DNA of 41,382 nt from JAYUHK01 sp043767025 (GCA_043767025.1 JAYUHK010000083.1:1-41382); one strand, 5' to 3'; shown: positions 23,181 to 32,834, numbered from the stretch's first letter. Translations and numbers: made by a program. The notes: a model not told the origin generated them from the sequence alone.

Positions 23181-24551
23181 TTATTGCGCTTTCTGAAAGT
23201 ACATATTTTTAAATTCAAGAATTTGTACCGACTTATTTTCATATTTTTGAATATCGACACTTTCGCCAATTTCACCGCTTCTATCCGCCCTAAAATCAAA
23301 AAAAGTATGCAACATTTCTATCTTTTCGGAAGTCAAATATTGAGGAAAACCTATCCCATATTTATCCAACAAATCTCCAAAATAATAGGTCACATCGTAG
23401 CCTATAAAAGCCGCATTTTCGGGCGCAGTTTGGTATTCAGAAAAATAATTTTTTTTAAATTCCTTGACCGCAAAATTGTCATTGTCTATAAAAATATTAC
23501 TGCTGATATGAAGGTTTAAATTTTCATAAATTTCATACCCAATTTGCGTAAAAGTTGTCCACTGCGGCATACCATAAACCTCTACTTTATTGTTTTTTTG
23601 AGCGTTCTCAATTTTGCGAAGCAAAGCCGCCACAAAACCCTCGCTGCTCCAAGAAGGAACGATAAAAACAGTAGTTTGTCCCTTCAAAATATAAGGCGCA
23701 ATATCCACAGAACTCAACGACGCTGATTCGTCATCTGTGACAAGCTCTTTGAGCTTATCACCACCTAATTTTTTATTTTCTTCTTGAAAATAACTCAACG
23801 CACCACTTTCGTTTGCCTTATTTCTGCATATCAAAACAACTTGGTTAGACCTGTATTTGGCACGTATATTTTTCATAATCGCCTCACAATGAGTCTTTAA
23901 GCTCGGATTGACTTGTATGAAGTTTGGATTTCCTACTACCGCATTTGCATCACTTGGGTAATAAGGCGAAATAAATATTTTATTATTTTTTTTTGCAAAA
24001 TCCGCAGCAATTTTGACATTGTTTTTTGCCGCTGGACCAATAAAAACATCTGAATTTATGGCTGCTGGTGATAGCAAAAGTTTCTGCAATTCTACCTCTG
24101 ACGCTTTTGTATCAAAAACCGAAATTTTCAACTTTTTTCCTTCATTTTCTAACTTTTTTAAGGCTAATTTTGCTCCCGCATAGAAGTTGGTTGCCCAGTC
24201 CGACTTATCAAATAACTCTTTAGAATCATTAGTAGTTTTGTCGCTAAAAAAGGGTAAAAAAATCGCAATTTGATGTGTATTTTTTTTATTTTTTTGCTTT
24301 TTTATAGCTGGCTTTTCTTCGCTATTTTTTGGAAAATCCGAATCTTTAGGCTCTGAATTATCTACCGTACTGTTTTTAACTTTCTCATACTTCCCTGTCA
24401 CAGGATTGTAAATTTCTACCTCATTATTGCTTGTTTTCGGTTGTGAAGGATTATTAGACCTCGTGGGTCCAGAACTCATTTTAGCAACGTCGCAAGATGT
24501 CACAAAAATTAGATAAAAAAACATAAATAAGGCAGATATTCTTATTTTCAT
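23181..24551 (-). CDS. Lipoprotein with type 1 periplasmic-binding (LpoA/ABC substrate-binding-like) domain
   Basis: 456 aa from the ATG at 24551; an ATG three codons upstream adds only MPA. A lipobox at FVTSC sets Cys20 as the lipid-modified residue. About 65 residues of low-complexity linker rich in Ser, Asn, Pro, Lys and Glu follow. From about residue 90 a periplasmic-binding type 1 fold is recognisable (HQIAIFLPFFSD, FYAGAKLALKKLENEGK, SDVFIGPAAKNNVKIAADFAKKNNKIFISPYYP, AAFIGYDVTYYFGDLLDKYG). Such lipoproteins resemble LpoA-type penicillin-binding-protein activators and branched-chain amino-acid receptors. Sharing a transcript with mtgA makes a peptidoglycan role attractive (inference). 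Confidence 0.75.
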   Translation of the reverse strand: MKIRISALFMFFYLIFVTSCDVAKMSSGPTRSNNPSQPKTSNNEVEIYNPVTGKYEKVKNSTVDNSEPKDSDFPKNSEEKPAIKKQKNKKNTHQIAIFLPFFSDKTTNDSKELFDKSDWATNFYAGAKLALKKLENEGKKLKISVFDTKASEVELQKLLLSPAAINSDVFIGPAAKNNVKIAADFAKKNNKIFISPYYPSDANAVVGNPNFIQVNPSLKTHCEAIMKNIRAKYRSNQVVLICRNKANESGALSYFQEENKKLGGDKLKELVTDDESASLSSVDIAPYILKGQTTVFIVPSWSSEGFVAALLRKIENAQKNNKVEVYGMPQWTTFTQIGYEIYENLNLHISSNIFIDNDNFAVKEFKKNYFSEYQTAPENAAFIGYDVTYYFGDLLDKYGIGFPQYLTSEKIEMLHTFFDFRADRSGEIGESVDIQKYENKSVQILEFKNMYFQKAQ

Positions 24552-24609
24552 TGCTGGCATAAATTATTTGATTTTAAATTTTTGGTAACATTTTCGATAC
24601 TTTTTTTTG

Positions 24610-26052
24610 CTATGCCTCGCATAATTCGCCAATTAATGTTCCGCTCGTAACACCGACTACTCTTACTGTCACATAATCGCCTTTTTTGACAATATTATTC
24701 TGTGGGAAAACGATAACTTTATTTTGTGAGTTGCGACCACGAAATTCCAAATTCGACTTTTTAGAAACCCCGTCCACCAAAATTTTATAGGTTTTTCCAA
24801 TATCTTGCTGATTGTGAACCAAAGAAATTTCTCTTTGTAAAGTCTGTATTTCAGTGAGTCTTCGCTTTTTGACAGCTTCTGGAACATCGTCGGCATACTT
24901 TTTGGCGGCTGGCGTTCCCGGTCTTTCTGAATAAAAAAACATATAAGACATTGAATATTTTGCGTAGCGAATCATCGAAAGTGTGTCCTCGTGTTCGGCT
25001 TCTGTTTCGCTACAAAAACCCGCAATAATGTCGCTTGATATGGCACAATCGGGCAAAATTTCGTAAATTCTATCAATTTTTTGCTGATACCATTCGCGGT
25101 CATAAGTGCGGTTCATGAGTTCTAAAATTCTTGAATTTCCACTTTGCACAGGCAAATGTATGTAATTACAAATATTTTCATACTTTTTGATGATGTATAA
25201 TACGTCATCGTCAATATCTTTTGGGTGAGAAGTAGAAAACCGAATCCGCAAGTCAGAATGGACGCAAGCAACCATTTCCAACAAATTAGAAAATGTCACA
25301 ATTTTATCATTTTCTGGATTTTTCCACTTGTAAGAATCCACATTTTGACCCAATAAAGTAACCTCTTTGTAGCCTTGCTCGAAGAGCTGAACCGCCTCCG
25401 CTACGATGCTAAACGCATCGCGGCTGCGCTCGCGACCGCGCGTGTAAGGCACCACGCAGAACGAACACATATTGTCACAGCCACGCATGATGCTGATAAA
25501 AGCGGTCACGCCGTCGCTGTCCAATCTCACTGGATTGATGTCGGCATAAGTTTCTTCGCGGCTCAAAAGCACGTTAATACTGCGTTCTCCGTCTTCGGCG
25601 GTAGTAAGCAGCGCAGGCAAATCCCGATAAGCATCGGGACCAACTACCATATCAACTAATTTTTCTTCCTCCAAAAATTTCTTTTTCAGCCGCTCCGCCA
25701 TGCAGCCAAGCACGCCGACCAGCATCTCTGGTTTTTGCTTTTTCGCTTTTTCAAAAACACGCAATCGTTTGCGCACCGTTTCCTCTGCCTTCTCCCGAAT
25801 CGAACAAGTATTAATTAATATCAAGTCACTATCTTCCATATTTCTGGTAGAAATATATCCAATCTCGCCTAAAATAGAAGCTACAATTTCACTGTCCGAA
25901 AAATTCATGGCGCAGCCATAACTTTCTATATAAAATTGCTTTTTGCCTGTCACATTCAGTAAATTATTTTCCTTAAAAAAAACATCTCCTTGCTTGCTTT
26001 CGTCTATCACTTTCGAGTCAATATCGAGAATGGTTGGATTATTGTCGTACAT
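24610..26052 (-). CDS. miaB: tRNA-2-methylthio-N6-dimethylallyladenosine synthase
   Basis: 480 aa. The N-terminal UPF0004 domain starts FYIESYGCAMNFSDSEIVA and carries the three cluster-binding Cys (also NTCSIREKA, GVLGCMAERL). The radical-SAM CxxxCxxC is in GCDNMCSFCVVPYTRGRERS. The C-terminal TRAM domain closes the protein (GKTYKILVDGVSKKS, YVTVRVVGVTSGTLIGEL). It adds the methylthio group to i6A37 in tRNAs reading UNN codons. It is first in a tight minus-strand series ending at 21360. Confidence 0.95.
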   Translation of the reverse strand: MYDNNPTILDIDSKVIDESKQGDVFFKENNLLNVTGKKQFYIESYGCAMNFSDSEIVASILGEIGYISTRNMEDSDLILINTCSIREKAEETVRKRLRVFEKAKKQKPEMLVGVLGCMAERLKKKFLEEEKLVDMVVGPDAYRDLPALLTTAEDGERSINVLLSREETYADINPVRLDSDGVTAFISIMRGCDNMCSFCVVPYTRGRERSRDAFSIVAEAVQLFEQGYKEVTLLGQNVDSYKWKNPENDKIVTFSNLLEMVACVHSDLRIRFSTSHPKDIDDDVLYIIKKYENICNYIHLPVQSGNSRILELMNRTYDREWYQQKIDRIYEILPDCAISSDIIAGFCSETEAEHEDTLSMIRYAKYSMSYMFFYSERPGTPAAKKYADDVPEAVKKRRLTEIQTLQREISLVHNQQDIGKTYKILVDGVSKKSNLEFRGRNSQNKVIVFPQNNIVKKGDYVTVRVVGVTSGTLIGELCEA

Positions 26053-26107
26053 ATTTTTACAAATTTTTTTACTCTAAAACATTAATATTTACCCTAAATG
26101 TGTTGAG

Positions 26108-26115
26108 CAAAGGTA
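26108..26115 (-). promoter_or_regulatory. Candidate -7 box (TACCTTTG) for the miaB unit
   Basis: The minus strand reads TACCTTTG, 55 bp upstream of the miaB ATG. No TTTG at -33 is visible. The rest of the 272-bp divergent gap to the symporter gene is AT-rich and shows nothing else I can name. Confidence 0.45.
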
Positions 26116-26325
26116 ATAAAATTATAGCTAATTTTTTGATTTTTAGCCCGCATCAGCTAAAAGTTGTTTTGTTTTACGCCCCAAAATAAATTATTTTCTC
26201 GAAAAATAGTTCAAATCCGAAAAACATTTACTTTATTGGACTTTATTTGGAAGCAAAATATAAAAAGTAATTTGTTTTAAAAACGTTTCTTAATCGTAAA
26301 TTATCATTTTATCAAACATAAAATT

Positions 26326-27981
26326 ATGCAAACAGGCTTACAATCAGCAGATTATTTTGTTTTTTTATTGTACTTTTTAATCATTACGAGCTACGGTATT
26401 TGGATTTATCGTTCCAAAAATCAGGCTGCCCAGAGCTCGAAAGATTTTTTTCTCGCTGAAGGCTCTCTCACTTGGTGGGCGATTGGCGCGTCTTTGATTG
26501 CTTCTAATATTTCCGCCGAACAGTTCATCGGAATGTCCGCCTCTGGATTTGCGTTGGGTCTTGCGATTTCGAGCTACGAATGGATGGCTGCGCTAACGCT
26601 GGTCATCGTAGCCATTTTTTTTCTACCTATTTACCTCAAAAACCGTATCTCTACGATGCCGCAATTTCTGGCGCGTCGCTACAATGAAGGAGTCAGTTTG
26701 ATGATGGCAATTTTTTGGCTTTTTTTGTACATATTTATCAATCTCACATCTATTCTGTATTTAGGCTCAATATCTTTGGAAAAGATGACAGGGTTAGATT
26801 TTAGTATTTGCTCTGTGATGCTCGCTACTTTTGCGATTTTTATCACGCTTGGTGGCATGAAAGTCATCGGTTATACGGACGTGATTCAGGTATTTTTTCT
26901 CATCTTGGGCGGACTGGCTACTACCTATCTTGCGCTCAATTTAGTATCCCTAAAAATCGGTACTGGCTCGGGCGTTTGGGAGGGCTTGAGTTTGATAAAA
27001 AGTAAAGCTCCCGACCATTTTCACATGATTTTGGACAAGGGACAAATGATGGTTCACAACGGTAGCGGTGGCATGGAAGATGCCTATAAACAGCTTCCCG
27101 GACTGGCAGTTATTTTGGGTGGAATGTGGATTGCCAACCTCAGTTATTGGGGCTGCAACCAGTATATTACACAGCGCGCGCTCGGTGCGAGTCTTCCGAC
27201 TGCCCGTGCAGGATTACTTTTTGCAGCGTTTTTGAAACTCCTTATGCCAGTGATAGTCGTGCTTCCGGGCATCGCCGCTTTTGTTATTTACAACGGAAAT
27301 GCGGACACAAATATCGTGAACGGCGTCGTCGAAAGCGGTATCGTAAAACCTGACAATTCGTACCCAATTTTATTAAATTTGCTTCCCGTAGGACTGAAAG
27401 GATTGGCTTTTGCAGCACTTACGGCGGCGATTGTAGCTTCTTTGGCAGGCAAAGCGAACAGTATTTCGACTATTTTTACACTTGATATTTACAACAAATA
27501 TATCCAAAAAAATGCGAGCGAAAAACAGCTTATTTGGACTGGACGTTTGACAATTATTGCCGCTTTTGTGACATCTGTCACAGTTTGCCCTACTTTAAAA
27601 AATTTTGGTAAGGGTTTTCAGTACATTCAGGAATTTACAGGCTTTATTTCGCCGGGTATTTTTGCAATTTTTGCATTGGGTTTTTTCTGGAAAAAAGCTA
27701 CTTCCAACGGTGCATATTCCGCAGCGATTACGAGTATTTTGCTCTCTTGGTATTGTTACGCCTACGTCCCGACAGACGTAATGCCCTTTCTCAATCGAAT
27801 GGGTTGGGTCTTTTTGGCTTGCGTTTTGATAGCCGTTGTGGTAAGTATTTTAGAAAAAAACAAGGCTTCCGAAAACGCGTTGGAAGTTGATACGGCGATG
27901 TTCCAGACCTCTCGAAGTTTCAAAGTCAGTGCGAGCATCATCGTGTTTATTGTCGTGTCACTATATGTTTATTTTTGGTAA
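26326..27981 (+). CDS. Sodium/solute symporter (SSS family, SGLT-like)
   Basis: 551 aa with about 14 membrane helices. The family core is clear: NISAEQFIGMSASGFALGLA, the SSS signature region LGGMKVIGYTDVIQVFFLILGG, and LSYWGCNQYITQRALGA, close to the sugar-binding helix of vSGLT-type carriers. GLAFAALTAAIVASLAGKANSISTIFTLDIY covers the sodium-site helix. It should import a sugar or related solute with Na+ across the inner membrane. It stands alone on its strand; no sugar-utilisation gene adjoins it. Confidence 0.9.
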   Translation: MQTGLQSADYFVFLLYFLIITSYGIWIYRSKNQAAQSSKDFFLAEGSLTWWAIGASLIASNISAEQFIGMSASGFALGLAISSYEWMAALTLVIVAIFFLPIYLKNRISTMPQFLARRYNEGVSLMMAIFWLFLYIFINLTSILYLGSISLEKMTGLDFSICSVMLATFAIFITLGGMKVIGYTDVIQVFFLILGGLATTYLALNLVSLKIGTGSGVWEGLSLIKSKAPDHFHMILDKGQMMVHNGSGGMEDAYKQLPGLAVILGGMWIANLSYWGCNQYITQRALGASLPTARAGLLFAAFLKLLMPVIVVLPGIAAFVIYNGNADTNIVNGVVESGIVKPDNSYPILLNLLPVGLKGLAFAALTAAIVASLAGKANSISTIFTLDIYNKYIQKNASEKQLIWTGRLTIIAAFVTSVTVCPTLKNFGKGFQYIQEFTGFISPGIFAIFALGFFWKKATSNGAYSAAITSILLSWYCYAYVPTDVMPFLNRMGWVFLACVLIAVVVSILEKNKASENALEVDTAMFQTSRSFKVSASIIVFIVVSLYVYFW

Positions 27982-28026
27982 TTTTTATAAAAAAATAAAA
28001 TCAGTATGTTGTGACATTCAACATTT

Positions 28027-28060
28027 TTGTTTCATAATATCCAAAATGGTAGTATCTTTG
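28027..28060 (+). promoter_or_regulatory. Candidate promoter of the ABC-HlyD-TolC operon (TTG-N23-TATCTTTG)
   Basis: TATCTTTG at 28053-28060 fits the -7 consensus, with TTG at 28027-28029, a 23-bp spacer that is slightly long. The expected start site falls at about 28066, at the first base of MITE copy B, so the whole element would be transcribed as the leader. Confidence 0.5.
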
Positions 28061-28065
28061 TATTA

Positions 28066-28223
28066 GGAATGTATCTAAAATAAATTACTCATTTTTTCTG
28101 CTAAATTACAACCAATCACTGCGTTATTTTTTCGTTACAACGCTCTGCGTTTCGCCTCAAAAATGCCTTGTTATTGATTGAATTTATTTGAAAAATTAGA
28201 GTACCTTATTTTTTCTTCATCCC
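28066..28223 (+). mobile_element. 158-bp MITE-like palindromic element, copy B
   Basis: It runs from GGAATGTATCTAAAATAAAT to TTATTTTTTCTTCATCCC, with TTA directly repeated on both sides (28063-28065 and 28224-28226). The centre is AACGC-TCT-GCGTT. The length equals copies A and C exactly. The left arm matches the reverse complement of the right arm along most of its length, so a transcript would form a hairpin of about 75 imperfect base pairs. It ends 15 bases before the ATG of the ABC gene. Confidence 0.88.
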
Positions 28224-28238
28224 TTAAAGAAAACTACT

Positions 28239-29906
28239 ATGGAAAAACTTACACCCGTCCAACGTCTAATAAAACTCATCGTTTTAGATAGAGAAGACAT
28301 TATTTCGATATATTTCTACGCTATTTTGAGCGGCTTGGTGCAGTTGAGCGTTCCTATCGGCGTACAGGCGATTATTGGCTTCGTGCTGGGTGCTTCGATG
28401 GTCACCTCCATCTATGTTTTGATAGTGCTGGTCGTGTTGGGCGTTCTTGCCGTTGGCGTTATGCAAATCAATCAGATGAAGATTATCGAAAAAATTCAAC
28501 AAAATATATTTGCACGTTACGCCTTTGATTTCGCAGAAAAAACTCCGAAATTTGACCTCTTAAAATCCGACAATTATTATTTACCAGAAAAATTAAACCG
28601 TTTTTTTGACACGCTTGCAGTGCAAAAAGGTTTGTCAAAAATACTTTTAGACGTACCTGCTGCGTCTATACAAATTTTATTCGGTCTAATACTTTTGGCA
28701 CTTTATCATCCGTTTTTTATCGTTTTCGGCTTACTGTTAGTCGCTATTTTGTGGGTAATTCTAAAATTTACGAGCCGACGCGGACTCAGTACCAGCATCG
28801 AGGAAAGTACCTACAAATATGAAGTGGTGGCGTGGCTACAGGAAATGGCGCGCGTCATCAAGTCGTTCAAATTCAGTCAAGGTACTCACCTTAATTTGCA
28901 AAAAATGGACAAAAATGTGACAAATTATCTATCCGCACGCACCTCTCACTTTAAAGTTTTATTGCTCCAATATAAAACTTTGGTCGCCTTCAAAGTAATC
29001 ATTACCACCACTATGCTCACAGTAGGCAGCTATCTTTTAATAGAACAGCAGCTCAATATCGGAGAATTTATTGCCGCCGAAATCGTTATTCTGACCGTCA
29101 TCGGCGCAGTGGAGAAGCTAATCAGCAGCTTGGACAGCGTCTATGATGTGGTGACTGGATTAGAAAAATTAGCTTCAGTGACAGAAAACTATACCGAACG
29201 CGACGGAAATTTTATGCTAAATACCAACGAAACAGGCTTGGAAATAAGACTTTTGGACTTTTCTTTCGATTATCCAGACAAAAAAAGAATCCTAAACAGT
29301 GTAAATCTTACCATTCCTGCCAACAGTCTTGTGTGTATTTCGGGGGACGATGGAGCAGGAAAAACTACTTTGTTAGAGGTTTTGAGTAGAAATTACAGCG
29401 ACTTCGACGGCTCTTTTTTACTCAACGATATTCCAATTCACAACTATCGGTTGGAAAGTATTCGCAGTGAAACAGGTGTTTATTTGCACAGTGAAGATAT
29501 ATTTGTGGGTTCAGTTTGGGAAAATATCAGCATGGGACGGCAAGAAGTAACGCCCGAAAAAATCGTTTTGACCGCCCAAAATCTCGGAATCCAAACATTT
29601 CTCAAAACACTCGCCAATGGTTTTGAAACAAAAATTGACCCCGTGGGAAGAAAACTACCGAGTACTATGATAAAAAATATTTTGCTCCTTCGAGCATTTT
29701 CTAACAATCCAAATTTGCTACTTTTAGAAGAACCGTGGCTTGGATTAGAAAATGTCACAAAAGACACAATTATTGCTTATTTATTCCGACTCAAACAAAA
29801 TTCGATGACCACTACCATCGTCGCAAGCAACGATAGTAATTTTGCTGAAAAATGTGATTTTCATTTCCACATTTCAAATGGGTCAGTCGAACTCGTAAAA
29901 AAATAA
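28239..29906 (+). CDS. ABC transporter (membrane + degenerate ATPase) of a type I secretion-like system
   Basis: 555 aa. Residues about 1-310 are a six-helix exporter transmembrane domain (SIYFYAILSGLVQLSVPIGVQAIIGFV onward) without an N-terminal peptidase domain. The ATPase domain follows from about residue 340. Walker A is intact (GDDGAGKTTLL, Lys375). The ABC signature is not LSGGQ but LPSTM (473-477), Walker B reads LLLLEEPW with Glu497 in place of the usual Asp, and the H-loop has VASND (His replaced by Ser/Asn near 530). This implies weak or altered hydrolysis, perhaps shared across this Bacteroidota subfamily. HlyD (13-bp gap) and TolC genes follow, completing an inner-to-outer membrane export route of unknown substrate. 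Confidence 0.85.
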   Translation: MEKLTPVQRLIKLIVLDREDIISIYFYAILSGLVQLSVPIGVQAIIGFVLGASMVTSIYVLIVLVVLGVLAVGVMQINQMKIIEKIQQNIFARYAFDFAEKTPKFDLLKSDNYYLPEKLNRFFDTLAVQKGLSKILLDVPAASIQILFGLILLALYHPFFIVFGLLLVAILWVILKFTSRRGLSTSIEESTYKYEVVAWLQEMARVIKSFKFSQGTHLNLQKMDKNVTNYLSARTSHFKVLLLQYKTLVAFKVIITTTMLTVGSYLLIEQQLNIGEFIAAEIVILTVIGAVEKLISSLDSVYDVVTGLEKLASVTENYTERDGNFMLNTNETGLEIRLLDFSFDYPDKKRILNSVNLTIPANSLVCISGDDGAGKTTLLEVLSRNYSDFDGSFLLNDIPIHNYRLESIRSETGVYLHSEDIFVGSVWENISMGRQEVTPEKIVLTAQNLGIQTFLKTLANGFETKIDPVGRKLPSTMIKNILLLRAFSNNPNLLLLEEPWLGLENVTKDTIIAYLFRLKQNSMTTTIVASNDSNFAEKCDFHFHISNGSVELVKK

Positions 29907-29919
29907 ACAACATTTATTT

Positions 29920-31269
29920 ATGGACACTAACCAGTATAATTATCCGCTCCGCTCCTTCGACCATATTTATCGTGGCGGTTTGAAAAGTAAAGTAAAACAA
30001 TGGTTTTGGGGTATTTTGGTTTTTCTAATCATTGTTATTTTTCTTCCTTGGACGCAAAATATCAAAGCCAAAGGCGTGATTACGACACGGTTTCAGGAGC
30101 AACGCCCGCAGGACATCAACTCCCCTATCCCCGGCAAAATCATAAAATGGTGGGTCAAAGAAGGCGATTTTGTGAAAAAAGGAGATACTATTTTGCAGCT
30201 TTCGGAGATAAAAGAGGACTATCTCGACCCTAATTTGGTAGGACGTACGAAGCAGCAAGTGGAGGCTAAAAAAGGAACTATTGGCTTCTATGAAAATAAA
30301 ATTACGACGGCTGGCTCGCAAATCGAAGCACTCAATAAATCCAGAAAACTAAAAATAGAACAGCTTTCTAACAAACTCAAACAGTTAGGAAATAAATTAG
30401 CTGCCGAAAAATCAGAAATATACGCTGTCACAAATGAGTGTGATTTGGCAAAAGACCAATATGAGCGACAACAGAAAATGTACGAAGAAGGTTTGGTATC
30501 ACAAACCCAACTGCAACAAAGAAATGCAGCTTATCAAAATGCGATAGCCAAGCGAATCGCCTCTGAAAATAAACTGGCACAAACGATGCAAGAAGTGACC
30601 AACACAAAAATAGAGCAAAACAGCGCAGACCAAGAATATGCCGAAAAAATTAGCAAAGCCGAAGGCGATATTTTTACGAGTATGAGCCAAATAGCTGTCG
30701 GACAAGGGGACGTGGCGAAGCTCGAAAATCAACTTTCTAACTACATCATTCGCAACGGAATGTATATTTTGCTCGCCCCGCAGGACGGGCAAATTGTGCA
30801 AGCCAAAAAATCTGGTATCGGCGAGATTTTGAAAGACGGTGAGCGCATAACCCGCATCGTCCCCACTCCAACCGACTACGCGGTGGAGATGTATGTGCGC
30901 CCGATTGACCTTCCTTTGGTAAGCGTTGGGCAGAGAGTCCGATTCCTTTTCGACGGGTTTCCTGCGATTGTTTTTAGCGGCTGGCCCCAAGGAAGTTACG
31001 GCACTTTTGGCGGCAATGTAGTGGCTTACGAAAATACCATCAGCCCCAACGGACTCTTTCGGGTGCTGGTGGCAGCCGATACTTTGGACAAACGCTGGCC
31101 CTCCCAACTCAAAATCGGCAGCGGCGCGCAGGGGATTTCTTTGCTCAAAGATGTTCCGATTTGGTACGAACTTTGGCGAAATATCAACGGCTTTCCGCCC
31201 GATTATTACAAACTTGACGAAGATAATTCTAAAAAATATCCAGAAAGTGACAAAGAAAAAAGTAAATAA
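29920..31269 (+). CDS. HlyD-family membrane fusion protein
   Basis: 449 aa. There is one inner-membrane helix near the N-terminus (WFWGILVFLIIVIFLPW, about residues 28-44). A split biotinyl-lipoyl domain flanks a long coiled coil: first half GVITTRFQEQRPQDINSPIPG and VKEGDFVKKGDTILQL, then heptads at about 110-275 rich in Lys, Glu and Gln, then IRNGMYILLAPQDGQIVQ and GIGEILKDGERITRIVP. A beta-barrel domain ends the protein (DYAVEMYVRPIDLPLVSVGQRVRFLFDGFP). It links the upstream ABC protein to the downstream TolC channel. Confidence 0.9.
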   Translation: MDTNQYNYPLRSFDHIYRGGLKSKVKQWFWGILVFLIIVIFLPWTQNIKAKGVITTRFQEQRPQDINSPIPGKIIKWWVKEGDFVKKGDTILQLSEIKEDYLDPNLVGRTKQQVEAKKGTIGFYENKITTAGSQIEALNKSRKLKIEQLSNKLKQLGNKLAAEKSEIYAVTNECDLAKDQYERQQKMYEEGLVSQTQLQQRNAAYQNAIAKRIASENKLAQTMQEVTNTKIEQNSADQEYAEKISKAEGDIFTSMSQIAVGQGDVAKLENQLSNYIIRNGMYILLAPQDGQIVQAKKSGIGEILKDGERITRIVPTPTDYAVEMYVRPIDLPLVSVGQRVRFLFDGFPAIVFSGWPQGSYGTFGGNVVAYENTISPNGLFRVLVAADTLDKRWPSQLKIGSGAQGISLLKDVPIWYELWRNINGFPPDYYKLDEDNSKKYPESDKEKSK

Positions 31270-31290
31270 ATTGTAATAATACCTGTCACA

Positions 31291-32703
31291 ATGAACAAAA
31301 TAAGTATATTTTTATTTGTAAATATTATCATTATTTCCTCTTGCAGCGCGCAGGATTCTATCCGAACCCTGAACGCGGAGCAAATTATTTTATTGGTAAA
31401 AAAATTTCACCCACTTGCTGCCATTGCAGGCATCGGAGTAGAAAAAGCCAAAGCGGATATTTTGGTGGCAAAAGGAGCTTTCGACCCATTGTTGAGCGTC
31501 GAGGCTGGACGAAAAACTTTCGACCGCACCAACTATTACAACTATTTCTCCCCCGAAATCATGCTCCCAACTTGGTACGGCGTTGAGTTTTTTGGCGGCA
31601 TCGAAAGTCTGACGGGCTTTCGTTTAGACCCAACGCTCACCAAAGGACAAAGTAGTTATCTGGGTGTAAGTATTCCGCTTGCCAAAGATTTGTTGCTGGA
31701 CAAACGGCGTGCTTACTTGAAGCAAAGTAAGATTTTTGCTACGATGGCAAGTGTAGAACAAAAATCTGTCCTCAACGATTTGCTCATGGACGCGCTGGAA
31801 GCATACTGGAATTGGGTGAAAAATTATCAGACTTACATCGTCGTGCAAAATAATGTGACAGTCAATGAGCGGCGATTGGAGTTGGTGAAAAAATCTTTTT
31901 TCAACGGAGAAAGACCCGCCATAGACACGATAGAAGCACTTGCGCAGCTGCAAGGATTTCAGGTACAAGCCAACTCGCGCTACCTCGAGTTCCAGAATGC
32001 TGGCTTACAATTATCTGCTTTTTGTTGGAAAAATAACGGCGAACCTTACGAATTACCGAGCGGCGTAGTCCCCGAAGCGGCTTGGGAAAACGAAGTAAAA
32101 ATCGAAAAATTCAATCTTTCTTTACCCGATTTGATGGCTGTTGCCAACAGCAATCACCCAGACTTAACGATTTATCAGCTAAAATTGAGCGCGCTTGATA
32201 TAAACAAAAAGTTGAAATTTCAGGAATTATTGCCCAAACTTGATTTTCGCTACAACCAGTTGGGCAAAGGTTATAATTTGCTCAACACCGCCCTCGAAGG
32301 TCCGCTTTTTGAAAACAATTATCAGTACGGAATTAAATTTGAAATGCCGCTCCGACTTTCCGAAGGGCGTGGAAATTATAAAAATGCAAAACTAAAAATT
32401 GAGGAAACAAAGCTGTTGGAAGCGCAAAAACGCCTCGCTATTCAGTTGAAAATAAAAAATTATTTCAACGAATTTGTCAATCTAAAAAATCAAATTCTGG
32501 TACAAAGTCGTAATTATGACAACTATCAGAAGTTAGTGAGAGCCGAAGAAAAACGCCTCGTCAACGGAGAAAGTTCTCTTTTTATCATCAACAGTCGCGA
32601 AAATAAAGCATTGGAGGCATTGGAAAAATTAATCGAACTTAAAACAAAATATTTTAAAACAATCTATACCCTCCAGTGGAGCGCAGGATTGTTGCAGCTT
32701 TAA
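31291..32703 (+). CDS. TolC-family outer-membrane channel
   Basis: 470 aa. The signal sequence (MNKISIFLFVNIIIISSCSAQ) contains SSC, so it could be either a lipoprotein or a type I-cleaved export signal. The TolC helical repeats are seen as GVEKAKADILVAKGAFDPLLSVEAG in the first half and LKLSALDINKKLKFQELLPKLDFRY, FEMPLRLSEGRGNYKNAKLKIEETK in the second. It should form the trimeric outer-membrane exit duct for the ABC-HlyD pair encoded immediately upstream (21-bp gap). No obvious substrate gene lies nearby. The gene is followed by a 131-bp AT-rich gap before pirin. Confidence 0.88.
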   Translation: MNKISIFLFVNIIIISSCSAQDSIRTLNAEQIILLVKKFHPLAAIAGIGVEKAKADILVAKGAFDPLLSVEAGRKTFDRTNYYNYFSPEIMLPTWYGVEFFGGIESLTGFRLDPTLTKGQSSYLGVSIPLAKDLLLDKRRAYLKQSKIFATMASVEQKSVLNDLLMDALEAYWNWVKNYQTYIVVQNNVTVNERRLELVKKSFFNGERPAIDTIEALAQLQGFQVQANSRYLEFQNAGLQLSAFCWKNNGEPYELPSGVVPEAAWENEVKIEKFNLSLPDLMAVANSNHPDLTIYQLKLSALDINKKLKFQELLPKLDFRYNQLGKGYNLLNTALEGPLFENNYQYGIKFEMPLRLSEGRGNYKNAKLKIEETKLLEAQKRLAIQLKIKNYFNEFVNLKNQILVQSRNYDNYQKLVRAEEKRLVNGESSLFIINSRENKALEALEKLIELKTKYFKTIYTLQWSAGLLQL

Positions 32704-32834
32704 ATTTCATTTCTCTATTCATCTAAAATTAGGACTTGAATAAGAATATTCGTATTTGTAAATAAATATAAATAATTGATTATCAACAACTTACGACAAC
32801 TAAAAACTCATCACTAAAAATTAATAACTAAACT

